A stretch of 64,000 nt of DNA from Siphonodentalium dalli (lineage: Eukaryota > Mollusca > Scaphopoda > Gadilida > Siphonodentaliidae). The notes under the pieces were generated by a model, which made no database searches, had not been told where the DNA came from, and saw nothing but the letters and a program-made list of their open reading frames with translations. Location of the stretch: the NCBI GenBank assembly GCA_032622095.1, contig CP136061.1:128478754-128542753 (forward strand). Direction: 5' to 3'. A program made the position numbers and the translations under genes. This document shows positions 46,913-57,659 of the stretch, in pieces; position 1 is the first letter of the stretch, and each line of letters opens with the position of its first letter.

Positions 46913-47394
46913 GGCCCTATAATGATGTATACCCGATTTGGGCATATGCCACACTTGGTATTCTACACGCATGCATGGGATTCGACGACAAGCATGTAAT
47001 GCTTATATTATAGGTCGTCTCCCCTTGACGTTCATTTTGGTACAACCAGCATCTCCAGATCTCACCCAATAGACACACGACCTATATATCAAGGAGACAA
47101 CATTTTAACAAGATCGGGCGATTTTAGAATATTTAACATTTTAAAGCACGCAGACGGATTCAAGTTATGGTGGAAACATTTAATAAATATACAGCTGGGT
47201 TATTTTTTTCGTGTAGTTAAAATTGGCAGGGTTGAACTACAAACGTCAATTTGTTATCAAGTTGAATCGAAGCGGACGACGTTTCTATATGACATCACGC
47301 CTATTGTGCGTGATTTTAGGGATAGATGGGTTCCCTATTAAATCTATATCCAGGCATCCTGTGTACTCAAAACAACGTTTAGTGCGAGATCATG

Positions 47395-48010
47395 GGTATA
47401 GTCTGGTCGTTGAGATTCGATTTTGAGGTGAACATAGAACAAATTGTTGACAAGCTATTTTTGATGTCATTTTGTCGGGCAGAATCTGGGGAACAATATA
47501 TCCAAAGTCCGCTGAAATCCGCTTTGGGGAAAACTTTCTACTGCTCTTTGAAATAGGGTCGTATTTATGGCTTTTTGTGTCAATTTTGCTGTTCCTTATT
47601 AATCCAGTCAATCTGATAGAAAGAAACACCCAACCGTGAAAAAATTGCTATGCAATGTCTTTTGGTGTGTTTGATTGTGACTATACCCATGTAATAAGTT
47701 ACTAATAACATAACTAAAGTACCCATGAATACCACGGCGGGAATGTCGTCATTTTTGGTTAAAAGTCGGGAATATGTAAAATAAAATGGTGAAAATTGTA
47801 ATTTTCTGGTTGAGACCTGGATTTTTAGGTGAACCTATATTAAATTGCTAACAAGCTGTGGTTTTTTGTGTGTTATTTTGTCAGGCAGAATCTGGGGAAC
47901 AATATATCCAAAATTCGCTTTGGGGAAAATGTTCTCCATATCTTTGAAATAGGGTCATATTTATGGCTTTTTTGTGTGTCAATTTTGCAGTTAGTCCAAT
48001 AAAACTGACG
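47395..48010 (+). repeat. 400-bp direct repeat, two copies
   Basis: 'CAGAATCTGGGGAACAATATATCCAAA', 'TTTGAAATAGGGTC.TATTTATGGC' and 'AAAGAAAC.CCCAACCGT' occur at about 47480-47635 and again at 47885-48030, about 400 bases apart. A third, inverted copy is at 49400-49590. Confidence 0.8.
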
Positions 48011-48349
48011 GAAAGAAACGCCCAACCGTTAACAAATTTGCTATGCTTTTGGTCAAAAGACTGGAATATTAAAAAAAATATATTGAAAATTGAAATTTTA
48101 TTAATAAACAAATCTGCCAACAATAAATGCTCAGTCGACTTCACTGACTGCTAAATAATAACGTGTCCAAAATTTCCATGCGTTTCATGAAGGGAAAGTC
48201 GTTAATTTTTGATAAAAATGAAAATATGTAAGAAAATGCTGAACATTGGAATGTTTGTCCGGGAACCAGGTCGTCCAACGTGCATCCCTCAGACTGGGGC
48301 CTCAGTATTAAACTTGCTCCACTTTTTTTTCTCGAAAGGATGTCTGTTT

Positions 48350-48850
48350 TTAGACACTCCTGGTGGTTTGAGACAATCATCGTGTGGCTTGGGACACTCA
48401 TTGGATGATTATGGACACTCATCTGTTGGTTTGAGACACCAATTGGATGGTGGGTAGTACACACTTGGTGGTTTGAGACAACCATTTGTGTGGTTTGGGA
48501 CACCATGCGTGCGTGAATTGGAACACTCGATGTGTTGCATATGACAATCGTTGGATGATATGGAACACACATTGGACCGATTTGGGCACTATTTGGATGG
48601 TTTGTGACAGTATTTGGGAGGACTGTGTTACATACTATGTGGTTTTGGAACACTAGTACGCTGATTTGGGACACCCGTTCTAGGGAATAGGACACTCACC
48701 GATTAATTCGGTATGTTATTAAGAAGGTGGTTGAGACACCCGTTGCGTGGTTTTACGCTCCTTATATTGTTTGGGACACCCGTTAAGTGGTTTTTGACAC
48801 TCATTGGATGTATTTCGATACTAGTTTGGTTGCTTTGGACACTCTTCAAA
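48350..48850. repeat. degenerate minisatellite, unit about 21-23 bp
   Basis: More than twenty units of the type GGTTTGGGACACTCATTGGAT follow each other, with drift in every unit. The minus-strand frame through it (Asn/His/Pro/Val-rich) is an artefact of the tandem repeat. It lies between the direct pair at 47395-48010 and the inverted third copy at 49400-49590. Confidence 0.9.
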
Positions 48851-49399
48851 TTATATTCGATATGAGAAGATTTAGTTACAAATCAATGACACAATTAATT
48901 TTTTTTACTTTCGATCATTTCGATCATTTCTGCTAAAATGGGCACAGTGGTTCATATCTGACATCTAATGGGTATTCAGTACACTGGTGTGTTCGATTTA
49001 CGGTTATTCTGGGCATTAAAATAATTATTTATTTTTTTCTCAAAAGTTAGTTCATCTATTTCGAATTTAAGGGACACTGAAGGGCTCAAATTCCCAATCC
49101 TCATGATATGGCTCACAATTATCAGACATTGATTTAAAATGGTACATGCTAGCACAAATGGCCATTTAACCCAAATATCTTATAAATGGAAATGATCTGG
49201 TGAAATTTAGCGAAATATATCCAATTTTACCACTTTCGGTCGCCATTTTGTCCGCCATTTTGACAATCGAGTTGTACACGAAATGACATAGGTCTGTCGT
49301 GACAACAATAATAAGTTGTGTAGGTTCCATGTTCCTGCCATAATTTAAATGTCATTCAAGTGTATATGTCATAATGAACGGAAAATCATACATAAAAAC

Positions 49400-49590
49400 C
49401 ACAAATATGACCTATTTTTCAAAATGCTCTAGAAAATTTTCCCCCGAAAGCGGATTTTATCCGATTTTGGATATGTTGTTCCCCACATTCTGCCCGACAA
49501 TATGACATCAAAAACAGCTTGTCACCAATTTGTTCTAGGTCCAATGCTTCAACGACCAGTCTAGTACCCTATATACCGAACGAAAACATG
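49400..49590 (-). repeat. inverted third copy of the 47395-48010 repeat
   Basis: On the minus strand it reads ACTGGTCGTTGA, 'TAGAACAAATTGGTGACAAG', 'GTCGGGCAGAATGTGGGGAAC' as in 47400-47500. The pair could be terminal inverted repeats of a 2.2 kb unit (about 47400-49590) enclosing the minisatellite. Confidence 0.75.
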
Positions 49591-49689
49591 CGGACTTAAC
49601 CAATTCCACGACAGCAACGTCACTATAGTGACGTATAGTTGCAGTCCCAAAACAAGATTTTCACCTGGATGGCGTTCGCGGTCCTATGT

Positions 49690-49869
49690 ATTGGATAGAT
49701 CACCCCAACGAGTGTCTTCATAATTTAGACGGCCGGTGTGCGTCTTGATTGGGGGTGATAAACTCTACTCTCGAGCGCGGAGCGCGAGTGAGTTGAGTTT
49801 ACCACTCCCAAACAAGACGCACGCCGACCGTCTAAATTATGAAGACACGAGTGAGGTGATCTATCCAAT
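49690..49869. repeat. 180-bp foldback with GC-rich loop
   Basis: Arms of about 80 bases, ATTGGATAGATCACC...GTGTCTTCATAATTTAGACGG on the left and complement on the right, close over CTCGAGCGCGGAGCGCGAG. In structure it resembles the 27115-27280 hairpin, which also has a CG-rich loop, though the arms differ. Confidence 0.85.
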
Positions 49870-50029
49870 TTAGACGATTCATGAGTATGACTCATGATTA
49901 TATATGCAATGCTTAGTCCTGACTGCCACATCATTCTCGATCCGGCAGCTCGCTGGGACGGTCGCAAAAGTGCTTGACGCACGTAGCCAGTGAGTTGCCG
50001 TGACGTTTTTGTCGAAGACTCGGTGGACA

Positions 50030-50875
50030 ATGGATTCTACTCTAATCGCCACCGAGCTTTTACACGCGCTGAGCTGTTTCCAGTCGACCCGCTGTGTTAG
50101 CTGGTCCCTCCATGCTAACAGGGGTCGACTGGAAGTTGTTTTGGACATCCAGATCACTCCGGTAGAATGCTCTACCGGCCGTGGCCTGGAAGGACCGTCC
50201 GGACTCCACCGGACTGGGGCTGACCAGACCAACTGGAGGACTTCATCAAGGACAAAGAAGAAGAAATCCAAGACGCCATCGAGGAGGAAAAGGGACGCCG
50301 ATAGGAAGGCCAGGTGGAAACAGGGAGCTGAGAGACGCCCAGCTCCCCCCACTTGGCCTCGGGTCGACACCAGCAACCCACCGTCGTCGCCACAGAGATC
50401 ACCACCACCAGCGGAAACAGGGACACCGGACCTACCCCGGAGGTCCCTGCCGCCGAGGACAGGGGAGACAGGAGCGCTGATGACATCCCAGACGCCCCCT
50501 GCCGCTGACATCACGGTACAGATGGAGACACCACCAGCTCCACCGACGGAGGGGGACACCCACACCGTCCCGAAGACGCCGATGTACTACGGCCCGGAGT
50601 CTTCACCCCCCAGTGAGAGAATACCACCAGACGTCGATCAGCTGATTCAAGAGCTTAGGGAAAGGGTCCTGGCGGAATCTAACCAAGGCAGAACCTACAA
50701 GTTCAACAAAGCGGAGCAACAATTAGCCCATTACAGAATTATCTATACAGAAGCCGACGCCCTGGACCCAGCAACAGTTGAATTTACAATCAACGACAGC
50801 TCTCCCTCGGATGCCTCTTCGTCAGCACCACCACCGGCGAAGAGGTACAAGAATAAAAAGAACAAGAAACGATGA
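50030..50875 (+). CDS. unrecognised proline-rich protein with basic tail, element-borne (copy A)
   Basis: Open frame of 281 residues from the ATG at 50030 (the frame stays open slightly further upstream without ATG). The N-terminal 45 residues look folded (LLHALSCFQSTR...WSLHANRGRLEVVLDI). Then comes a basic block (RTKKKKSKTPSRRKRDADRK, about 72-91), a long Pro/Thr-rich stretch, a helical segment (DQLIQELRERVLAESN, about 203-218) and a lysine-rich C-terminus (RYKNKKNKKR). An inverted, frameshifted homologue lies at 59289-60276 with the same order of blocks and the same downstream 3' sequence, so this belongs to a repeated element. I do not recognise the family; a nucleic-acid-binding ORF1-like protein of a retroelement is my guess only. 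Confidence 0.6.
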   Translation: MDSTLIATELLHALSCFQSTRCVSWSLHANRGRLEVVLDIQITPVECSTGRGLEGPSGLHRTGADQTNWRTSSRTKKKKSKTPSRRKRDADRKARWKQGAERRPAPPTWPRVDTSNPPSSPQRSPPPAETGTPDLPRRSLPPRTGETGALMTSQTPPAADITVQMETPPAPPTEGDTHTVPKTPMYYGPESSPPSERIPPDVDQLIQELRERVLAESNQGRTYKFNKAEQQLAHYRIIYTEADALDPATVEFTINDSSPSDASSSAPPPAKRYKNKKNKKR

Positions 50876-50919
50876 AGAAAATCCCCCCCCCCTTGATTTT
50901 GATTAAAAGCTAAAAATGA

Positions 50920-50983
50920 GGGGTTAAGGAAAGGGTCACTCGACCCTTTCGAAGATCCCGGGGTTAGCCCCCCAAACAACTCT
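50920..50983 (+). repeat. conserved 3' end of the copy A element, two hairpins
   Basis: AAGGGTCACTCGACCCTT and, 15 bases on, GGGGTTAGCCCC can each fold into a hairpin. The same 60 bases close copy B at 59289-59345, and homology stops just after CCCCCCAAAC in both, defining the 3' border. Confidence 0.8.
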
Positions 50984-51103
50984 CCGAAGACTGCCACCAG
51001 TCACCAAGCCATATTTGTTTTGTATATTATGTCAATTTATTTGTATGTGTTTAATGTTCTGTTCGAAAATTAAATATTGTTTACACTAAGCCATATTTGC
51101 AAA

Positions 51104-52453
51104 ATGACATCGGAAATTGGGAACTTTGATCCAGATTACCTTAGCCAAATTGATTTGAAAAATTTATTTTCCGAGTACGAAATGCCACAGGAAACTACTA
51201 GTAATCAGCAGTCAAGGCACGCCGATCCTGTTACAGATACTGAGTTTAGACAGAATATCAACAATTGTGTGCCATTGAAAACACGGCGACAAACCTCCTG
51301 GTGTATGAACACATGGATGGATTGGGCTACCAACCGAAATAAACAGGATTTATCGAATCCAAACTACCCTGTGCCTGTGGACATTACAATCGAGACACCG
51401 TTACAAACATTGGATTACTGGCTGTCGAAATTCGCATATGAGGTTAGGCGCAGTGACGGACAGCCCTATCCACCTGCCACATTGGAGCAATGGTTTGCCG
51501 GAATTCAACGTTACATGCGGACAGAACTTGACATGGTGGATGTAAAATTCTTCCAACCCGATGACGTTTCATTCAAAAATTCCAGGAGAGCCCTTGATGC
51601 ACGTGTGAAAGAGCTGACTGTCACAGGGATAGGCATTAAGAAGAAACGAGCTGACCCTGTTCTTATAGAGGACGAGATAGCCCTTTTGGGATAAGGGCGT
51701 ATTCGACGAGAATACTTCTGTCGGACTGACAAACATTGTGTTTTTTGTTATAACTGTAAAGCATTCGGATTTCGGGCTATGGACGAGCACAACAAGCTAC
51801 AGGCTGAACAATTCAAAATTGTGTTTAAACATGAACTTCATTTAAATGCGCTTATTTTCGAAGGAAGAGCAAGTAAAAATGTGCAAGGCGGACTTACGCA
51901 GCGAAAAGTTGAACCGAAGTTGATTGAACACGTTGCCCAGCCAGACAATCCGCGGTGTTTGGTGAAGATATTCAAGAAGTATTTGTCGCTTATTCCAAAT
52001 GAGGGTCAATTCTATCGGCGACCTTTGGACCCCAGACCGGGAACCAATGTTCCCAGATACGGGAAACAAACAATTGGAGTAAACACACTTTCGCAGATGA
52101 TGAGAACGCTCTTCAAATCGGCCAACATTGACACCACGGACCGAGTGATTCGTAATCATAGTGGGAAGGTTACCTGTTGTACAACGTTATATAACGCGGG
52201 GTTTGGGGATCAAGCTTTTACCAGTCGCAGCGGTCACCGAAGTGATGCTGTACAAACGTACAAACGACAGTTGGAACCTCTTAAACAAGCGATAAGTCAG
52301 AGTGTGAAGCCACCGGTTACGGATAGTGAACCCATCAGTGCAAAAATCGCGAAAGTGGAAACTCGTTGCACTTGTGGTGCTGCTTCAGTTCCAACTACTC
52401 ATAGCACGCCTAAACGATCGGATTTACTTAGAATCAGAGTGCCCGAACACTAG
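51104..52453 (+). pseudogene. Crypton-type tyrosine recombinase (DUF3504-like), frameshifted
   Basis: The ATG at 51104 (AAA before it) starts a frame of 196 residues to a TAA at 51692; the same frame reopens and runs to a TAG at 52451. Around the TAA, the frame shifted by one base reads LWDKGVF for about 50 bases and then returns to the first frame within a run of seven T, so two opposite single-base changes explain the break. Family landmarks: TSWCMNTWMDWA near the start, FGFRAMDEH (region of the first catalytic Arg), then HSGK at 52157 where tyrosine recombinases have His-X-X-Arg, GHRS at 52232, and the nucleophile region TYKR with Tyr at 52259. The Lys instead of Arg is a further sign of decay. 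Cryptons cut and join DNA through this enzyme. Related domesticated proteins exist in animals, but the frameshifts argue for a dead transposon. Confidence 0.85.
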
Positions 52454-52696
52454 AACTATGTTCTCATAATTAAAGGCGACAAAGAAATTGAGATTGACTT
52501 GTGATTACAGATGTTCCTGAAATTGTAATAATAATTTATATACACTGCATTTTCATTGAAATTTGTTTGATGTTTTGTTTCACCCTCCCCAGCCCACCCA
52601 TTTTCCCCAGAACAATGTCAATTGCAACAATTGTGTGTAGTTGTTAAGACAGTCGCACTTGTGTTTTTATTATTAATCAATATCAAACGACAACAA

Positions 52697-52792
52697 TAAA
52701 ACCATAGTCAGACATGGTAACGCCACCAAGATCATATTATTAGCCATAAATATAAATTATAATATAATTGTACTATAAACTAGCTTTCAAAT
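52697..52792 (+). repeat. dispersed repeat, copy 2 of 3
   Basis: AAACCATAGTCAGACATGGT followed by AACGCCACCAAGAT and 'TATTAGCCATAAATATAAAT' matches 34774-34860 and, inverted, 58528-58619. Confidence 0.85.
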
Positions 52793-52879
52793 TTTATGTG
52801 GGAAATTTGCATACTTCCATATATCAAGTTTTCCCGTTTCTCGTGTTATACATTACATTCTTCAAACTGTCTTCTTTAT

Positions 52880-53430
52880 TACACAAGCTGATGGGCCCGA
52901 CTTCGTCCGGGCTGTTTCCCATCTGATTTCCGACGAAAGGCAAGATTTGACCTTGAATTGACTATTTTGAAAGTCAAGGTCAGGTCAGGGTCATGATTTG
53001 ACCCGTCCAAAACACCCCACCCCCTCGGAGAAAAGTACGCCTAGGTATCAAATTTCGTCGAAATCCGTCCGTTTTACCCCACTTGACCTTTAATTAACAA
53101 CTTTGAAGGTCAAGGTAAGGTCGGAGTCAAACGTACCCGTAGGTATCAAATTTCGTCGAAATCCATCCGTTTTACCCGATTTGACCTTTTATTGACCACA
53201 TTGAAGGTCAATGCCACGCCGAGATCACGATTTGACCCGTTCAAAACACTCCCCGGACAAAAGTACCCATAGGTATCAAATTTCGCCTAAATTCGTCCGT
53301 TCTACCAAAATTGACCTTGCATTGACTATTTTAAAGGTCAATGTCAAGTCGGGGTCACGATTTGACCCGTCCAAAACACTCCCCGGACACAATTATCCCT
53401 AAGTATCAAATTACGTTGAAATCTATGGAA
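52880..53430. repeat. tandem repeat of about 120 bp with TTGACC units
   Basis: 'TAGGTATCAAATTTCG.CGAAATCCGTCCG' occurs near 53045, 53142 and 53270 and in changed form at 53402; 'GGGTCA.GATTTGACCCGTCC' occurs near 52990, 53224 and 53352. TTGACCTTgaATTGAC phrases precede each. No coding sequence. Confidence 0.8.
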
Positions 53431-53929
53431 GGCCGAAGAGGACATGTTAGTTGCTAATTGCTAGTTATACGACGCACGACTTGACGCGGTTTTTTAAAGG
53501 TGTTTCATGGTGTTTCAAACTAGGAGATAGAAGTATTCTGCGTTTCAAATGGTGATGAATTATAGTATTTTATTCAAATATTATGGCATAAATTGTTATT
53601 AAAACCGTATATACTATAACAAAATCGATGACTCGAAAATTAAGTGGGCCTTTAAACAAAGTCACAGTTGCAGTTAGGTTCATCTCATAATTGTCTATTC
53701 AGCGATATTCTGCTGCGCAGTTTGTTATAGCCCCCCATGTATTCATTAAGCGGTATAGCCCCACTGTTATAATCCGCCTTTAGCAGGCGTACTCTTGCCT
53801 CAGATTATTGAGATATTAGGTCACATGTAATGACATTAAATCGCATGGAAACATTGCAATTGTGTGGTCTGCGTGGCGTGAATATGTACTGAGAAATAAG
53901 GTCATACGTAATGACATTAAACTCAAGAA
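53431..53929. other. intergenic stretch, nothing recognised
   Basis: No supportable gene or repeat. Confidence 0.3.
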
Positions 53930-54690
53930 AACCCGCGAAAACCAAACAAAATCACATTTAATGTTTTAAGTTATTTCCTTCATAAAAATAATCTTCGTGA
54001 TAATGAACCCTCTCAATACTTTAGAATATAGAATTAACCTTAAAATTACAAAAACCTTCGGAATAGAGAACCTTCGGAATAGCGAACCTTCGGATTGGTG
54101 AACCTTCGGAATAGCGAACATTCAGAGAAATTTCGGAATAGTGGACCTTCGGGATAGTGAACCTTCGGAATAGAGACATGCCCCCCAATATTCATATTAT
54201 ATGCCCAGAGTTCAAAGGTATGGGCCCATAAAATTATAAATTTGGCCCTTAAAATATTGAACCCCCAATTGGAGCCCGCACAGAACAGCACTTTAGTCAA
54301 CTGTACCTGTGTCATGTCCCAATGTAGGAGGGTCCATATATACCGCAACATTCATATTATATGCCAAGAATTCAAAGGTATGGGCCCACGTAATGACATT
54401 AAATCTCAAGAAAACCCGCGAAAACAAAACAAAATCACATTTAATGTTCTAAGTGATTTCCTCCTGTATCTGTATCGGTATGCGCGCAGGATCCGTTCGG
54501 ATGTGAGCGCACACTCCATAAAAAGAATCTTCGTGATAATGAACCCTCTCAATACTTTAGAATATAGAATTAACCTAAAAATAACAAAAACCTTCGGAAT
54601 AGTGAACCTTCGAAATAGCAAATATTCAGAATAGAGAACCTTCGGAATAGTGGACCTTCAGCATAGCGAACCTTCATAATAGAAACATGT
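53930..54690. repeat. duplicated block with ACCTTCGGAATAG minisatellite
   Basis: About 53935-54185 recurs at 54395-54690 (AAACCCGCGAAAAC, 'CGTGATAATGAACCCTCTCAATACTTTAG'). Each copy ends with five to eight units of ACCTTCGGAATAGCGA. A smaller duplication, 'TTCATATTATATGCC.AGA.TTCAAAGGTATGGGCCCA', lies between at 54190 and 54350. Confidence 0.85.
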
Positions 54691-56349
54691 CCCCACAATT
54701 ACACCGGTGACGTAAACACATGTGCTAATCTTTGTAGGACTATCGTGACTCTATCGGTACGGTTTATACTCAAGTACGAAACAATAATACATTCGCCCAG
54801 TGGATTATCGATCGTCCACTCGAACATAAAATCAGCAAAGCAACATACACCTTGCTGCGTGAATAATTCGAGCGTCTGAACAACTCGCACCTAATTGTCC
54901 GTTGTTCTATGCTCGAATGATGGTTTGTTGATTGCTTGGTAAGACAACCCAGGCGCAGCGTCTTAACCATTAAGAGTCACACATAGCCTCGGACAAAAGA
55001 ACTTAGGGTCTGTATCGTCTAAGACTGATTACCTGTTAATTATCCCCATTGTGTTTTTCGATGTATGTACCAACTGCATGGATACAGGTGATTGCGTGGT
55101 CAAGCGAAGCTTTATATTTCTCACAACTTGAGTAGATATCGGCTTAGTACACGATTTAATGCGACCGGAGGTAACAGCGGTATACGTAACTCGGTGCGTG
55201 GACATTGTCTATGATAGTCACACGAGATCATTCTATATTGTTCAATTATTCTCTGTTTGGTTTGAGATTCCGAAAACCGGTTTCTAATGTAAATAGTATC
55301 CTGACTTGACACTCAAAGCTCTTGTTACGGACAGAATGATGCATTTCAAAACCTGCGCAGAAGAGTTTCGTATTTGTTCGTTCGGATTGTGCGACTCTCA
55401 CCCGGAGAGATTCACCAAGTTTGCAGTAAGTGTTCACATATATAGTAGAGGAGTGAATCTATGAACGCCAAGAAAATATCGCTGTGCTCTATTTTGGACC
55501 ATATTTATTGTGTGAAAGTCTCGATGGCCCCAGAAACAACCACATGTCAATAGTCAAGAACTGGTACCACACATGTAGCTTGATGATTAGTTTGTTGAAA
55601 GTGCTAAAACCGACATCATAGAAGTCGTGAATTTTATATATGATTGAGCCCAAGGCTCTCGCCCTTTGACAAATGTTCCACTGCCTTGTCGAATATGTCG
55701 TGTTCGCTGGGTACGACACCGACGTACTTGCAATCCGAAACATATATTGCAATATGTCGTCGCAAATTTGGTTTGAAGTGCAGAACTTTCATTTTCCAGC
55801 GTGAGCACAATTTGAACACTATTATTATACATGTAACATCAACTGGTGATGATATATACTCATCCTCAACAGACTGACCTTCCGCGATGCAACTTGTTTT
55901 CCTGCGTTAACCTCCTTCATGTTAACTGCTAAGTCATTTATATGCAGCTATATAACCGCATAGTACTTATAGTACGAGCTTCATATGTCTCAGAAAGACG
56001 CACTGAAATAATTCAAAACACACATTTGAACACGATGTTTGGGTTCCAAACATAACACACACATTTGCACAGCATGGATCAGAGAAAAAGCCGCGTTATT
56101 CTATTCCTGATATGGTAAATATAAAGAGCGTTTCTTTTCGGGTCGGGGGCATATGCCACGCTTGGTGATGCACTTGTTTGATTCTGAAATATTCCCACAA
56201 TGGACTTGTACCCGTTATCATGTTTTATGTCTGAAATAAGTTCAATACGAGCTTATTTTCAGGAGAACAGGCTGTATACACATATATCGATCCCATATAT
56301 GTAATCAAAATTAAACAAAACAATATCCCGCCTGTCTTCACTGCGGTAA
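54691..56349. other. intergenic stretch with minor repeat fragments
   Basis: Fragments related to 39130-39490 (ACACCGGTGACG at 54702), to the AACGCTCTTTAT family (56105-56135) and to the 58855 family (56170-56290) are seen. No gene is supported. Confidence 0.4.
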
Positions 56350-56606
56350 CATTTCATCACCGATGAGAGGACTTTAAAGATACACAATCCGAATTAACGC
56401 TCTTAAATTACTATTAATTCGGTGGTAAAAAAAGGTTAGTTGATTCGAGTTCAGGAACACACCCATCAAAGGTCACTCTGACCTTTGATGGGTGTGTTCC
56501 TGGACTCGAATCAACTACCTTTTTTTTTTACCACCGAATCAATAGTAATTTAAGAGCGTTAATTCGGATTGTGTATCTTTAATGTCCTCTCATCGGTGAT
56601 GAGATG
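56350..56606. repeat. near-perfect 257-bp hairpin (MITE-like)
   Basis: Arms of about 127 bases from CATTTCATCACCGATGAGAG inward to CATCAAAGGTCA and back, with only three bases (CTC) at the tip. There are few mismatches, so it is young or maintained. The inner arm phrase around 'CACACCCATCAAAG' has a relative at 28890. The distal arm carries AACGCTCTTAAATTA, similar to the AACGCTCTTTAT motif elsewhere. Confidence 0.9.
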
Positions 56607-56834
56607 TCGATTTGTTTAAATCTGTTATTTTTCACCACCTGGAATATTTGGCGGCCTAGCGAACTTGAATATTCGACGAACCGACCGACATAGGGGCCTA
56701 ATCTTGATACCAAATAAAGTTGAACAAAACGTTGATATGTAATAGGTTTTGGAACATTTTATGCTAGAGTTGGCAGTATTTAGCATAATTTTTTTGGTAA
56801 TTAATCTATTCTGATAACTAAAACGTCTAAATAT

Positions 56835-56985
56835 TGATGAAATGTTGTTGTTGTTGTTGTTGTTGGAATATGATGATACGGGGACCATCGAATCGGATTG
56901 TGTACCTTTAAAGAAGCTACTATTAGCTTGTTGTCCAATCCTCGTTCTCAATCTATCTAGTATTACCCCCCCCCCCCCCCGGTGT
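56835..56985. repeat. GTT microsatellite and poly-C run
   Basis: Eight GTT units at about 56843-56866 and a run of about 16 C at 56967-56982. Confidence 0.85.
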
Positions 56986-57288
56986 ATATTAATCTAGAGA
57001 TTCTAGATAGCTATGGTTCGCTGGGCGTTTTATTTATAGATAATTGTTTTTCCCGGTTGTTTTGGGACGCATTAATATTTGTAGTGCGACCCCGAGTCTG
57101 GTAAAAGGTGTAGTTGGAATTTCAATTTCGTTTATTGTCGTTGATTTTGGTTTGTGATAAGCTATGCCAATTACAAATAGAAGAAATTAAAAATATAATT
57201 TTTAAAATGCGTAGGTCAATTGATACGTATTTTAAAGAGTGTAGTCTGAGACAGCCGAGTCATCCACCGGTTCGTTAATTAAGTGCTG

Positions 57289-57465
57289 ATCGGTGTGACA
57301 GTTTGCAGTAGGTCCCCTATTTGTGGAGGTAAATTTGCGAAGTTCCCCAATTCGCGGAGTTCCCCTAAAATGGCCGAAATATGTTGATTTTAATGAGAGA
57401 ACGGGTGCGTATATGTCAATTGATACGTATTTTAAACAAATAACGACACGATCATCATAATAGTG
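57289..57465 (+). repeat. dispersed repeat, partner of 35018-35200
   Basis: Inverted relative to 35018-35200, sharing the 'GCAGTAGGTCCCC' to 'CGACACGATCATCATAATA' order. The phrase 'CAATTGATACGTATTTTAAA' also occurs just upstream at 57218. Confidence 0.75.
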
Positions 57466-57659
57466 TTTGTTCTACCAATCATATCATCATCATCATCATC
57501 ATCACAATAATACGGAACAATTAGTCTTGCGACTTTTCGTCCCAATAACATTATTTGCAATGTTTGTTTACAAATATATGTATCGTCATTCGATATTTAC
57601 TTGTGAATCACTTGAACATATTACTTGTCGTCGAACTTGTATTTTATATAATAGAAGAA

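Noticed and set aside
48141-48695. 184-codon minus-strand frame, Asn/His/Val/Pro-rich
   Set aside because: Tandem minisatellite translation; units drift like non-coding DNA and there is no domain.
48350-48850. Possible CRISPR-like array
   Set aside because: Units run head to tail without unique spacers, and the DNA is eukaryotic.
47400-49590. Calling 47400-49590 one transposon
   Set aside because: Inverted ends are present but no target duplication could be placed, so it is listed as separate repeats.
50172-50565. Overlapping frames opposite copy A (104, 99 and 228 codons)
   Set aside because: Shadows of the GC-rich proline-coding sequence; not shared with copy B in the matching frame.
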